From positions 434,001 through 498,000 of the forward strand of contig JBAIAA010000599.1 in NCBI GenBank assembly GCA_037893245.1: a stretch of 64,000 nucleotides of DNA, read 5' to 3'. This document shows positions 1-10,928 of this stretch, in pieces. This DNA comes from Crossaster papposus (Eukaryota; Echinodermata; Asteroidea; Velatida; Solasteridae). Below the pieces are notes generated by a model. The model saw nothing but the letters and a program-made list of their open reading frames with translations, searched no databases and was not told the DNA's origin. The position numbers and the translations under genes were made by a program. How positions within the stretch are numbered: the stretch's first letter is position 1; the number at the start of each line of letters is the position of its first letter.

Positions 1-18
1 TCCCATCACAGTGTTACA

Positions 19-72
19 CAGAGCAGTCACTGTGCTGAGCAGAATAGTGAGTGTTCCCATCACAATGTGACT
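19..72 (+). repeat. W monomer exemplar (TTACACAGAGC)
   Basis: The junction normally read GTGTGACTGAGAGC is replaced by GTGTTACACAGAGC. The monomer ends in CACAATGTGACT. I used the start of GTTACACA as a landmark. It occurs at 13, 2139, 3285, 4759, 8521, 10485, 22879, 23427, 24409, 26533, 27513, 29637, 30727, 32795, 33941, 36123, 36671, 41083, 42173, 45223, 46313, 49305, 50451, 52251, 53384, 56098, 58168, 59856, 61002 and 63558. A GTATTACAC form is at 37653 and 43099. It is absent from 10.5 to 22.9 kb. Confidence 0.9.
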
Positions 73-128
73 GTGAGAGCAGTCACTGTGCTGAGCAGAA
101 TAGTGAGTGTTCCCATCACAGTGTGACT

Positions 129-184
129 GTGAGAGCATTCACTGTGCTGAGCAGAATAGTGAGTGTTCCCGTTACAGTGTGACT
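129..184 (+). repeat. Exemplar of the 56-bp monomer (Y variant)
   Basis: This copy begins GTGAGAGCATTCACTG instead of GAGAGCAGTCACTG. The two extra bases make it 56 bp and shift the reading frame. It also carries CCCGTTACAG where the consensus has CCCATCACAG. The same type follows the GTGAGAGCAGTC 56-mer (73-128) in nearly every unit, so two 56-mers in a row are a conserved feature of the HOR. Confidence 0.93.
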
Positions 185-674
185 GAGAGCTCTCACTGTG
201 CTGAGCAGAAGAGTGAGTGTTCCCATCACAGTGTGACTGAGAGCAGTCACTGTGCTGAGCAAAATAGTGAGTGTTCCCATCACAGTGTGACTGAGAGCAG
301 TCACTGTGTTGAACAGAATAGTGAGTGTTCCAATCACAGTGTGACTGTGAGAGCATTCACTGTGCTGAGCAGAATAGTGAGTGTTTCCGTTACAGTGTGA
401 CTGAGAGCTCTCACTGTGCTGAGCAGAATAGTGAGTGTTCCCATCACAGTGTTACAGAGAGCAGTCACTGTGCTGAGCAGAATAGTGAGTGTGCCCATCA
501 CAGTGTGACTATGAGAGCAGTCACTGTGCTGAGCAGAATAGTGAGTGTTCACATCACAGTTCGACTGAGAGCAGTCACTGTGCTGAACAGAATAGTGAGT
601 GTTCCAATCACAGTGTGACTGAGAGCAGTCACTGTGCAGAGCAGAATAGTGAGTGTTCCCATCACAGTGTGACT

Positions 675-728
675 GCGAGAGCATTCACTTTGTTGAGCAA
701 AATAGTGTGTTCCAATCACAGTATGACT
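675..728 (+). repeat. Z monomer exemplar, used to delimit HOR units
   Basis: This monomer has GCGAGAGCATTCACTTTG, then AGCAAAATAGTGTGTTCC and AATCACAGTATGACT. It has the 2-bp 56-mer insertion at its start, but loses GA in AATAGTGTG (usually AATAGTGAGTG), so its length returns to 54. The compensating indels make it the most distinctive variant. Copies start at 675, 3947, 5421, 6675, 8965, 10929, 12017, 13211, 13865, 15059, 16527, 17615, 18809, 19405, 20599, 21417, 25071, 28175, 31389, 34603, 38315, 39621, 43761, 46975, 47843, 51113, 54046, 56760, 58830, 61664 and 63236. Confidence 0.92.
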
Positions 729-946
729 AAGAGCAGTCACTGTGCTGAACAGAATAGTGAGTGTTCCCATCACAGTGTGACTGCGAGAGCAGTCACTGTG
801 CAGAGCAGAATAGTGAGTATTCCCATCACAGTGTTACAGAGAGCAGTCAATGTGCTGAGCAGAATAGCAAGTGTTCACATCACAGTGTGACTGAGAGCAG
901 TCACTGTGCTGATCAGAATAGTGAGTGTTCACATCACTATGTGACT

Positions 947-1000
947 GAGAGCAGTCACTGTGCTGAGCAGAATAGTGAGTGTTCCCATCACAGTGTGACT
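947..1000 (+). repeat. Exemplar of the 54-bp consensus monomer
   Basis: This copy matches the majority base at every position I compared. It starts GAGAGCAGTCAC, has GAGCAGAATAGTGAG in the middle and ends CACAGTGTGACT. It has 27 G or C out of 54 and no CpG. Read on the plus strand in one frame it gives the 18-residue cycle ESSHCAEQNSECSHHSVT. Its ends are inverted relative to each other (AGTCAC near the start, GTGACT at the end). The phase chosen here, beginning after GACT, is arbitrary. Confidence 0.95.
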
Positions 1001-1164
1001 GAGAGCAGTCACCTGGCTGAGCAGAATAGTGAGTGTTTCCATTGCAGTGTGACTGTGAGAGCAGTCACTGTGCTGAGCAGAATAGTGAATGTTCCCGCCA
1101 CAGTGTGACAGAGAGCAGTCACTTCGAAAAACAAAATAGTGAGTGTTCCCACCACAGTGTGACT
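1001..1164 (+). repeat. L module, copy 1 (exemplar)
   Basis: Three monomers: 1001-1054 with CACCTGGC and TTTCCATTGC; 1055-1110, a 56-mer with GTGAATGTTCCCGCC and ending GACA; 1111-1164 with CTTCGAAAAACAAAATAG. The TTCGAA hexamer occurs only in this module, and this copy ends CCCACCACAG, whereas the others end CCAATCACAG (copy 12: CCAATCACATTG). Confidence 0.93.
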
Positions 1165-1382
1165 GAGAGCAGTCACTGTGCTGAGCAGAATAGTAAGTGT
1201 TCCCATCACAGTGTGACTGTGAGAGCATTCACTGTGCTGAGCAGAATAGTGAGTGTTCCCGTTACAGTGTGACTGAGAGCTCTCTCTGTGCTGAGCAAAA
1301 TATTGAGTGTTCCCATCACAGTGTGACTGAGAGCAGTCACTGTGCTGAACAGAATAGTGAGTGTTCCCATCACAGTGTGACT

Positions 1383-1652
1383 GAGAGCTGTCATTGTGCT
1401 GAACAGAATAGTGAGTGTTTCCACAACAGTGTGACTGAGAGCAGTCATTATGCTGAGCAGAATAGTGAGTGTTCCAATCACAGTATGGCTAAGAGCAGTC
1501 ACTCTGCTGAGCAGAATATTGAGTGTTCCCATCACAGTGTGACTGAGAGCTATCGTTGTGCTGAACAGAATAGTGAGTGTTCCCACCACAGTGTGACTGA
1601 GAGCAGTCACTGTGCTGAGCAGAATAGTAAGTGTTCCCATCACAGTGTGACT
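1383..1652 (+). repeat. N module exemplar (five 54-bp monomers)
   Basis: Five monomers in fixed order are marked by GCTGTCATTG (1383-1436), CATTATG ending TATGGCT (1437-1490), AAGAGCAGTCACTCTG with AATATTGAG (1491-1544), GCTATCGTTG with CCCACCACAG (1545-1598) and AATAGTAAGTG (1599-1652). A 56-mer with AATAATGAG and CCCGTCAC follows at 1653-1708. The block, sometimes shortened by a monomer, recurs through 20.9-60.5 kb. It also occurs twice in 675-3946 and once each near 7.8 and 9.8 kb. It is missing from 10.9-20.6 kb. Confidence 0.88.
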
Positions 1653-3946
1653 GTGAGAGCATTCACTGTGCTGAGCAGAATAATGAGTGTTCCCGTCACA
1701 GTGTGACTGAGAGCTCTCATTGTGCTGAGCAGAATAGTGAGTGTTCCCATCACAGTGTGACTGAGAGCAGTCACTGTGCTGAGCAAAATAGTGAGTGTTC
1801 CCATCACAGTGTGAGTGAGAGCAGTCACTGTGCTGGACAGAATAGTGAGTGTTCCCATCACAGTGTGACTGAGAGCTGTCAATGTGCTTAGCAGATTAGT
1901 AAGTGTTCACATCACAGTGTGGCTGAGAGCAGTCACTGTGCTGAGCAGAATAATGAGTGTTCCCATCACAGTGTGACTACGAGGGCATTCACTGTGCAGA
2001 TCAGAATAGTGAGTGTTCCCATCACAGTGTGACTGAGAGCAGTCACTGTGCTGAACATAATAGTGAGTGTTCCCATCACAGTGTGACTGCGAGAGCATTC
2101 ACTGTGCAGAGCAGAATAGTGAGTGTTCCCATCACAGTGTTACACAGAGCAGTCACTGTGCTGAGCAGAATAGTGAGTGTTCCCATCACAATGTGACTGT
2201 GAGAGCAGTCACTGTGCTGAGCAGAATAGTGAGTGTTCCCATCACAGTGTGACTGTGAGAGCATTCACTGTGCTGAGCAGAATAGTGAGTGTTCCCGTTA
2301 CAGTGTGACTGAGAGCTCTCACTGTGCTGAGCAGAAGAGTGAGTGTTCCCATCACAGTGTGACTGAGAGCAGTCACTGTGCTGAGCAAAATAGTGAGTGT
2401 TCCCATCACAGTGTGACTGAGAGCAGTCACTGTGCTGAACAGAATAGTGAGTGTTCCAATCACAGTGTGACTGTGAGAGCATTGACTGTGCTGAGCAGAA
2501 TAGTGAGTGTTCCCATCACAGTGTGACTGAGAGCTGTCATTGTGCTGAACAGAATAGTGAGTGTTCCCACAACAGTGTGACTGAGAGCAGTCATTATGCT
2601 GAGCATAATAGTGAGTGTTCCAATCACAGTATGGCTAAGAGCAGTCACTCTGCTGAGCAGAATATTTAGTGTTCCCATCACAGTGTGACTGAGAGCTATC
2701 GTTGTGCTGAACAGAATAGTGAGTGTTCCCACCACAGTGTGACTGAGAGCAGTCACTGTGCTGAGCAGAATAGTAAGTGTTCCCATCACAGTGTGACTGT
2801 GAGAGCATTCACTGTGCTGAGTAGAATAATGAGTGTTCCCGTCACAGTGTGACTGAGAGCTCTCATTGTGCTGAGCAGAATAGTGAGTGTTCCCATCACA
2901 GTGTGACTGAGAGCAGTCACTGTGCTGGGCAAAATAGTGAGTGTTCCCATCACAGTGTGAGTGAGAGCAGTCACTGTGCTGGACAGAATAGTGAGTGTTC
3001 CCATCACAGGGTGACTGAGAGCTGTCAATGTGCTGAGCAGAATAGTAAGTGTTCACATCACAGTGTGGCTGAGAGCAGTCACTGTGCTGAGCAGAATAGT
3101 GAGTGTTCCCATCACAGTGTGACTACGAGGGCATTCACTGTGCAGAGCAGAATAGTGAGTGTTCCCATCACAGTGTGACTGAGAGCAGTCACTGTGCTGA
3201 ACATAATAGTGAGTGTTCCCATCACAGTGTGACTGCGAGAGCATTCACTGTGCAGAGCAGAATAGTGAGTGTTCCCATCACAGTGTTACACAGAGCAGTC
3301 ACTGTGCTGAGCAGAATAGTGAGTGTTCCCATCACAATGTGACTGTGAGAGCAGTCACTGTGCTGAGCAGAATAGTGAGTGTTCCCATCACAGTGTGACT
3401 GTGAGAGCATTCACTGTGCTGAGCAGAATAGTGAGTGTTCCCGTTACAGTGTGACTGAGAGCTCTCACTGTGCTGAGCAGAAGAGTGAGTGTTCCCATCA
3501 CAGTGTGACTGAGAGCAGTCACCGTGCTGAGCAAAATAGTGAGTGTTCCCATCACAGTGTGACTGAGAGCAGTCACTGTGTTGAACAGAATAGTGAGTGT
3601 TCCAATCACAGTGTGACTGTGAGAGCATTCACTGTGCTGAGCAGAATAGTGAGTGTTTCCGTTACAGTGTGACTGAGAGCTCTCACTGTGCTGAGCAGAA
3701 TAGTGAGTGTTCCCATCACAGTGTTACAGAGAGCAGTCACTGTGCTGAGCAGAATAGTGAGTGTGCCCATCACAGTGTGACTATGAGAGCAGTCACTGTG
3801 CTGAGCAGAATAGTGAGTGTTCACATCACAGTTCGACTGAGAGCAGTCACTGTGCTGAACAGAATAGTGAGTGTTCCAATCACAGTGTGACTGAGAGCAG
3901 TCACTGTGCAGAGCAGAATAGTGAGTGTTCCCATCACAGTGTGACT

Positions 3947-5420
3947 GCGAGAGCATTCACTTTGTTGAGCAAAATAGTGTGTTCCAATCACAGTATGACT
4001 AAGAGCAGTCACTGTGCTGAACAGAATAGTGAGTGTTCCCATCACAGTGTGACTGCGAGAGCAGTCACTGTGCAGAGCAGAATAGTGAGTATTCCCATCA
4101 CAGTGTTACAGAGAGCAGTCAATGTGCTGAGCAGAATAGCAAGTGTTCACATCACAGTGTGACTGAGAGCAGTCACTGTGCTGATCAGAATAGTGAGTGT
4201 TCACATCACTATGTGACTGAGAGCAGTCACTGTGCTGAGCAGAATAGTGAGTGTTCCCATCACAGTGTGACTGAGAGCAGTCACCTGGCTGAGCAGAATA
4301 GTGAGTGTTTCCATTGCAGTGTGACTGTGAGAGCAGTCACTGTGCTGAGCAGAATAGTGAATGTTCCCGCCACAGTGTGACAGAGAGCAGTCACTTCGAA
4401 AAACAAAATAGTGAGTGTTCCAATCACAGTGTGACTGAGAGCAGTCACTGTGCTGGACAGAATAGTGAGTGTTCCCATCACAGGGTGACTGAGAGCTGTC
4501 AATGTGCTGAGCAGAATAGTAAGTGTTCACATCACAGTGTGGCTGAGAGCAGTCACTGTGCTGAGCAGAATAGTGAGTGTTCCCATCACAGTGTGACTAC
4601 GAGGGCATTCACTGTGCAGAGCAGAATAGTGAGTGTTCCCATCACAGTGTGACTGAGAGCAGTCACTGTGCTGAACATAATAGTGAGTGTTCCCATCACA
4701 GTGTGACTGCGAGAGCATTCACTGTGCAGAGCAGAATAGTGAGTGTTCCCATCACAGTGTTACACAGAGCAGTCACTGTGCTGAGCAGAATAGTGAGTGT
4801 TCCCATCACAATGTGACTGTGAGAGCAGTCACTGTGCTGAGCAGAATAGTGAGTGTTCCCATCACAGTGTGACTGTGAGAGCATTCACTGTGCTGAGCAG
4901 AATAGTGAGTGTTCCCGTTACAGTGTGACTGAGAGCTCTCACTGTGCTGAGCAGAAGAGTGAGTGTTCCCATCACAGTGTGACTGAGAGCAGTCACCGTG
5001 CTGAGCAAAATAGTGAGTGTTCCCATCACAGTGTGACTGAGAGCAGTCACTGTGTTGAACAGAATAGTGAGTGTTCCAATCACAGTGTGACTGTGAGAGC
5101 ATTCACTGTGCTGAGCAGAATAGTGAGTGTTTCCGTTACAGTGTGACTGAGAGCTCTCACTGTGCTGAGCAGAATAGTGAGTGTTCCCATCACAGTGTTA
5201 CAGAGAGCAGTCACTGTGCTGAGCAGAATAGTGAGTGTGCCCATCACAGTGTGACTATGAGAGCAGTCACTGTGCTGAGCAGAATAGTGAGTGTTCACAT
5301 CACAGTTCGACTGAGAGCAGTCACTGTGCTGAACAGAATAGTGAGTGTTCCAATCACAGTGTGACTGAGAGCAGTCACTGTGCAGAGCAGAATAGTGAGT
5401 GTTCCCATCACAGTGTGACT
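3947..5420. repeat. HOR unit, 1,474 bp
   Basis: It repeats the first ~490 bp of the preceding unit, including its own L module, and then jumps straight to GCTGGACAG and CAGGGTG with no N module, then W at 4759. The jump at ~4,437 is an internal deletion or unequal-exchange junction relative to 675-3946. Confidence 0.85.
4273..4436 (+). repeat. L module, copy 2
   Basis: TTCGAA variant at ~4395. Followed directly by GCTGGACAG, unlike any other copy. Confidence 0.9.
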
Positions 5421-6674
5421 GCGAGAGCATTCACTTTGTTGAGCAAAATAGTGTGTTCCAATCACAGTATGACTAAGAGCAGTCACTGTGCTGAACAGAA
5501 TAGTGAGTGTTCCCATCACAGTGTGACTGCGAGAGCAGTCACTGTGCAGAGCAGAATAGTGAGTATTCCCATCACAGTGTTACAGAGAGCAGTCAATGTG
5601 CTGAGCAGAATAGCAAGTGTTCACATCACAGTGTGACTGAGAGCAGTCACTGTGCTGATCAGAATAGTGAGTGTTCACATCACTATGTGACTGAGAGCAG
5701 TCACTGTGCTGAGCAGAATAGTGAGTGTTCCCATCACAGTGTGACTGAGAGCAGTCACCTGGCTGAGCAGAATAGTGAGTGTTTCCATTGCAGTGTGACT
5801 GTGAGAGCAGTCACTGTGCTGAGCAGAATAGTGAATGTTCCCGCCACAGTGTGACAGAGAGCAGTCACTTCGAAAAACAAAATAGTGAGTGTTCCAATCA
5901 CAGTGTGACTGAGAGCAGTCACTGTGCTGAGCAGAATAGTGAGTGTTCCCGTTACAGTGTGGCTGAGAGCTCTCACTGTGCTGAGCAGAATAGTGAGTGT
6001 TCCCATCACAGTGTGACTGAGAGCAGTCACTGTGCTGAGCAGAATAGTGAGTGTTCCCATCACAATGTGACTGTGAGAGCAGTCACTGTGCTGAGCAGAA
6101 TAGTGAGTGTTCCCATCACAGTGTGACTGTGAGAGCATTCACTGTGCTGAGCAGAATAGTGAGTGTTCCCGTTACAGTGTGACTGAGAGCTCTCACTGTG
6201 CTGAGCAGAAGAGTGAGTGTTCCCATCACAGTGTGACTGAGAGCAGTCACCGTGCTGAGCAAAATAGTGAGTGTTCCCATCACAGTGTGACTGAGAGCAG
6301 TCACTGTGTTGAACAGAATAGTGAGTGTTCCAATCACAGTGTGACTGTGAGAGCATTCACTGTGCTGAGCAGAATAGTGAGTGTTTCCGTTACAGTGTGA
6401 CTGAGAGCTCTCACTGTGCTGAGCAGAATAGTGAGTGTTCCCATCACAGTGTTACAGAGAGCAGTCACTGTGCTGAGCAGAATAGTGAGTGTGCCCATCA
6501 CAGTGTGACTATGAGAGCAGTCACTGTGCTGAGCAGAATAGTGAGTGTTCACATCACAGTTCGACTGAGAGCAGTCACTGTGCTGAACAGAATAGTGAGT
6601 GTTCCAATCACAGTGTGACTGAGAGCAGTCACTGTGCAGAGCAGAATAGTGAGTGTTCCCATCACAGTGTGACT
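5421..6674. repeat. HOR unit, 1,254 bp
   Basis: After its L module it goes to CCCGTTAC with GTGGCTGAG, then an ordinary monomer stands where W would be (the CACAATG monomer at 6019-6072 begins GAGAGC, not CAGAGC). From ~6,060 to 7,160 the sequence repeats 60-1,160 at an offset of exactly 6,000. Confidence 0.85.
5747..5910 (+). repeat. L module, copy 3
   Basis: Followed by a consensus-start monomer ending CCCGTTACAG and then GTGGCTGAG. Confidence 0.9.
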
Positions 6675-8964
6675 GCGAGAGCATTCACTTTGTTGAGCAA
6701 AATAGTGTGTTCCAATCACAGTATGACTAAGAGCAGTCACTGTGCTGAACAGAATAGTGAGTGTTCCCATCACAGTGTGACTGCGAGAGCAGTCACTGTG
6801 CAGAGCAGAATAGTGAGTATTCCCATCACAGTGTTACAGAGAGCAGTCAATGTGCTGAGCAGAATAGCAAGTGTTCACATCACAGTGTGACTGAGAGCAG
6901 TCACTGTGCTGATCAGAATAGTGAGTGTTCACATCACTATGTGACTGAGAGCAGTCACTGTGCTGAGCAGAATAGTGAGTGTTCCCATCACAGTGTGACT
7001 GAGAGCAGTCACCTGGCTGAGCAGAATAGTGAGTGTTTCCATTGCAGTGTGACTGTGAGAGCAGTCACTGTGCTGAGCAGAATAGTGAATGTTCCCGCCA
7101 CAGTGTGACAGAGAGCAGTCACTTCGAAAAACAAAATAGTGAGTGTTCCAATCACAGTGTGACTGAGAGCAGTCACTGTGCTGAGCAGAATAGTGAGTGT
7201 TCCCGTTACAGTGTGGCTGAGAGCTCTCACTGTGCTGAGCAGAATAGTGAGTGTTCCCATCACAGTGTGACTGAGAGCAGTCACTGTGCTGAACAAACTA
7301 GTGAGTGTTCCCATCACAGTGTAACTGAGAGCAGTCACTGTGCTGAACAGAATAGTGAGTGTACCCATCACAGTGTGACTTAGAGCAGTCACTGTGCTGA
7401 GCAGAATAGTGAGTGTTCCCATCACAATGTGACTGTGAGAGCAGTCACTGTGCTGAGCAGAATAGTGAGTGTTCCCATCACAGTGTGACTGTGAGAGCAT
7501 TCTCTGTGCTGAGCAGAATAGTGAGTGTTCCCGTTACAGTGTGACTGAGAGCTCTCACTGTGCTGAGCAGAAGAGTGAGTGTTCCCATCACAGTGTGACT
7601 GAGAGCAGTCACTGTGCTGAGCAAAATAGTGAGTGTTCCCATCACAGTGTGACTGAGAGCAGTCACTGTGCTGAACAGAATAGTGAGTGTTCCAATCACA
7701 GTGTGACTGTGAGAGCATTGACTGTGCTGAGCAGAATAGTGAGTGTTCCCATCACAGTGTGACTGAGAGCTGTCATTGTGCTGAACAGAATAGTGAGTGT
7801 TCCCACAACAGTGTGACTGAGAGCAGTCATTATGCTGAGCAGAATAGTGAGTGTTCCAATCACAGTATGGCTAAGAGCAGTCACTCTGCTGAGCAGAATA
7901 TTGAGTGTTCCCATCACAGTGTGACTGAGAGCTATCGTTGTGCTGAACAGAATAGTGAGTGTTCCCACCACAGTGTGACTGAGAGCAGTCACTGTGCTGA
8001 GCAGAATAGTAAGTGTTCCCATCACAGTGTGACTGTGAGAGCATTCACTGTGCTGAGTAGAATAATGAGTGTTCCCGTCACAGTGTGACTGAGAGCTCTC
8101 ATTGTGCTGAGCAGAATAATGAGTGTTCCCATCACAGTGTGACTGAGAGCAGTCACTGTGCTGAGCAAAATAGTGAGTGTTCCCATCACAGTGTGAGTGA
8201 GAGCAGTCACTGTACTGGACAGAATAGTGAGTGTTCCCATCACAGGGTGACTGAGAGCTGTCAATGTGCTGAGCAGAATAGTAAGTGTTCACATCACAGT
8301 GTGGCTGAGAGCAGTCACTGTGCTGAGCAGAATAGTGAGTGTTCCCATCACAGTGTGACTACGAGGGCATTCACTGTGCAGAGCAGAATAGTGAGTGTTC
8401 CCATCACAATGTGACTGAGAGCAGTCACTGTGCTGAACATAATAGTGAGTGTTCCCATCACAGTGTGACTGCGAGAGCATTCACTGTGCAGAGCAGAATA
8501 GTGAGTGTTCCCATCACAGTGTTACACAGAGCAGTCACTGTGCTGAGCAGAATAGTGAGTGTTCCCATCACAATGTGACTGTGAGAGCAGTCACTGTGCT
8601 GAGCAGAATAGTGAGTGTTCCCATCACAGTGTGACTGTGAGAGCATTCACTGTGCTGAGCAGAATAGTGAGTGTTCCCGTTACAGTGTGACTGAGAGCTC
8701 TCACTGTGCTGAGCAGAATAGTGAGTGTTCCCATCACAGTGTTACAGAGAGCAGTCACTGTGCTGAGCAGAATAGTGAGTGTGCCCATCACAGTGTGACT
8801 ATGAGAGCAGTCACTGTGCTGAGCAGAATAGTGAGTGTTCACATCACAGTTCGACTGAGAGCAGTCACTGTGCTGAACAGAATAGTGAGTGTTCCAATCA
8901 CAGTGTGACTGAGAGCAGTCACTGTGCAGAGCAGAATAGTGAGTGTTCCCATCACAGTGTGACT
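6675..8964. repeat. HOR unit, 2,290 bp
   Basis: Order: L module, CCCGTTAC with GTGGCTGAG, GAACAAACTAG, GTGTACCC with CTTAG at 7379, the two 56-mers (the second with CATTCTCTG), N module, GTGAGTGAGAGC, CAGGGTG, W at 8521. Most of it is copied in the next unit. Confidence 0.85.
7001..7164 (+). repeat. L module, copy 4
   Basis: Same downstream start as copy 3, then GAACAAACTAG and the CTTAG monomer. Confidence 0.9.
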
Positions 8965-10928
8965 GCGAGAGCATTCACTTTGTTGAGCAAAATAGTGTGT
9001 TCCAATCACAGTATGACTAAGAGCAGTCACTGTGCTGAACAGAATAGTGAGTGTTCCCATCACAGTGTGACTGCGAGAGCAGTCACTGTGCAGAGCAGAA
9101 TAGTGAGTATTCCCATCACAGTGTTACAGAGAGCAGTCACTGTGCTGAGCAGAATAGTGAGTGTTCCCGTTACAGTGTGGCTGAGAGCTCTCACTGTGCT
9201 GAGCAGAATAGTGAGTGTTCCCATCACAGTGTGACTGAGAGCAGTCACTGTGCTGAACAAACTAGTGAGTGTTCCCATCACAGTGTAACTGAGAGCAGTC
9301 ACTGTGCTGAACAGAATAGTGAGTGTACCCATCACAGTGTGACTTAGAGCAGTCACTGTGCTGAGCAGAATAGTGAGTGTTCCCATCACAATGTGACTGT
9401 GAGAGCAGTCACTGTGCTGAGCAGAATAGTGAGTGTTCCCATCACAGTGTGACTGTGAGAGCATTCTCTGTGCTGAGCAGAATAGTGAGTGTTCCCGTTA
9501 CAGTGTGACTGAGAGCTCTCACTGTGCTGAGCAGAAGAGTGAGTGTTCCCATCACAGTGTGACTGAGAGCAGTCACTGTGCTGAGCAAAATAGTGAGTGT
9601 TCCCATCACAGTGTGACTGAGAGCAGTCACTGTGCTGAACAGAATAGTGAGTGTTCCAATCACAGTGTGACTGTGAGAGCATTGACTGTGCTGAGCAGAA
9701 TAGTGAGTGTTCCCATCACAGTGTGACTGAGAGCTGTCATTGTGCTGAACAGAATAGTGAGTGTTCCCACAACAGTGTGACTGAGAGCAGTCATTATGAT
9801 GAGCAGAATAGTGAGTGTTCCAATCACAGTATGGCTAAGAGCAGTCACTCTGCTGAGCAGAATATTGAGTGTTCCCATCACAGTGTGACTGAGAGCTATC
9901 GTTGTGCTGAACAGAATAGTGAGTGTTCCCACCACAGTGTGACTGAGAGCAGTCACTGTGCTGAGCAGAATAGTAAGTGTTCCCATCACAGTGTGACTGT
10001 GAGAGCATTCACTGTGCTGAGTAGAATAATGAGTGTTCCCGTCACAGTGTGACTGAGAGCTCTCAATGTGCTGAGCAGAATAATGAGTGTTCCCATCACA
10101 GTGTGACTGAGAGCAGTCACTGTGCTGAGCAAAATAGTGAGTGTTCCCATCACAGTGTGAGTGAGAGCAGTCACTGTGCTGGACAGAATAGTGAGTGTTC
10201 CCATCACAGGGTGACTGAGAGCTGTCAATGTGCTGAGCAGAATAGTAAGTGTTCACATCACAGTGTGGCTGAGAGCAGTCACTGTGCTGAGCAGAATAGT
10301 GAGTGTTCCCATCACAGTGTGACTACGAGGGCATTCACTGTGCAGAGCAGAATAGTGAGTGTTCCCATCACAGTGTGACTGAGAGCAGTCACTGTGCTGA
10401 ACATAATAGTGAGTGTTCCCATCACAGTGTGACTGCGAGAGCATTCACTGTGCAGAGCAGAATAGTGAGTGTTCCCATCACAGTGTTACACAGAGCAGTC
10501 ACTGTGCTGAGCAGAATAGTGAGTGTTCCCATCACAATGTGACTGTGAGAGCAGTCACTGTGCTGAGCAGAATAGTGAGTGTTCCCATCACAGTGTGACT
10601 GTGAGAGCATTCACTGTGCTGAGCAGAATAGTGAGTGTTCCCGTTACAGTGTGACTGAGAGCTCTCACTGTGCTGAGCAGAATAGTGAGTGTTCCCATCA
10701 CAGTGTTACAGAGAGCAGTCACTGTGCTGAGCAGAATAGTGAGTGTGCCCATCACAGTGTGACTATGAGAGCAGTCACTGTGCTGAGCAGAATAGTGAGT
10801 GTTCACATCACAGTTCGACTGAGAGCAGTCACTGTGCTGAACAGAATAGTGAGTGTTCCAATCACAGTGTGACTGAGAGCAGTCACTGTGCAGAGCAGAA
10901 TAGTGAGTGTTCCCATCACAGTGTGACT
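8965..10928. repeat. HOR unit, 1,964 bp, lacking the L module
   Basis: It is collinear with ~7,160-9,123 at offset 1,964. The L module and the monomers before it are missing: after GTATTCCC and GTTACAGAG the sequence passes directly into CCCGTTAC with GTGGCTGAG at ~9,170. CTTAG is at 9343 and W at 10485. Confidence 0.87.

Larger units (their letters stand above)
1..674. repeat. Partial HOR unit at the left edge
   Basis: The unit begins inside a monomer; the first full one is W (19-72). Then come two 56-mers (73-184), GAGCAGAAGAG (185-238), GAGCAAAATAG (239-292), CCAATCAC (293-346), a 56-mer with TTTCCGTTAC (347-402), GTGTTACAGAG junction (403-456), GTGCCCATC (457-510), ATGAGAGC 56-mer with CAGTTCGACT (511-566) and two 54-mers leading to Z. 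This order is the reference for the block preceding Z in many other units. Confidence 0.9.
675..3946. repeat. HOR unit, 3,272 bp
   Basis: The order is Z, L module (1001-1164), N module, W at 2139, a second N module, W at 3285, then the pre-Z block. It is the only left-domain interval with two N modules. A unique AATATTTAG near 2661 and a unique GCTTAGCAGATTAG near 1888 distinguish it from other copies. Confidence 0.85.

Noticed and set aside
1111-1164. CENP-B box candidate at CTTCGAAAAACAAAATAG in the L modules
   Set aside because: It has the TTCG and an A five bases later, but the required CGGG half is AAAA. No other monomer has both halves, so it does not meet the box.
2661-2671. AATATTTAG as a functional stop or signal
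   Set aside because: It is a single G-to-T change in an AATATTGAG monomer at one place, with no context suggesting function.
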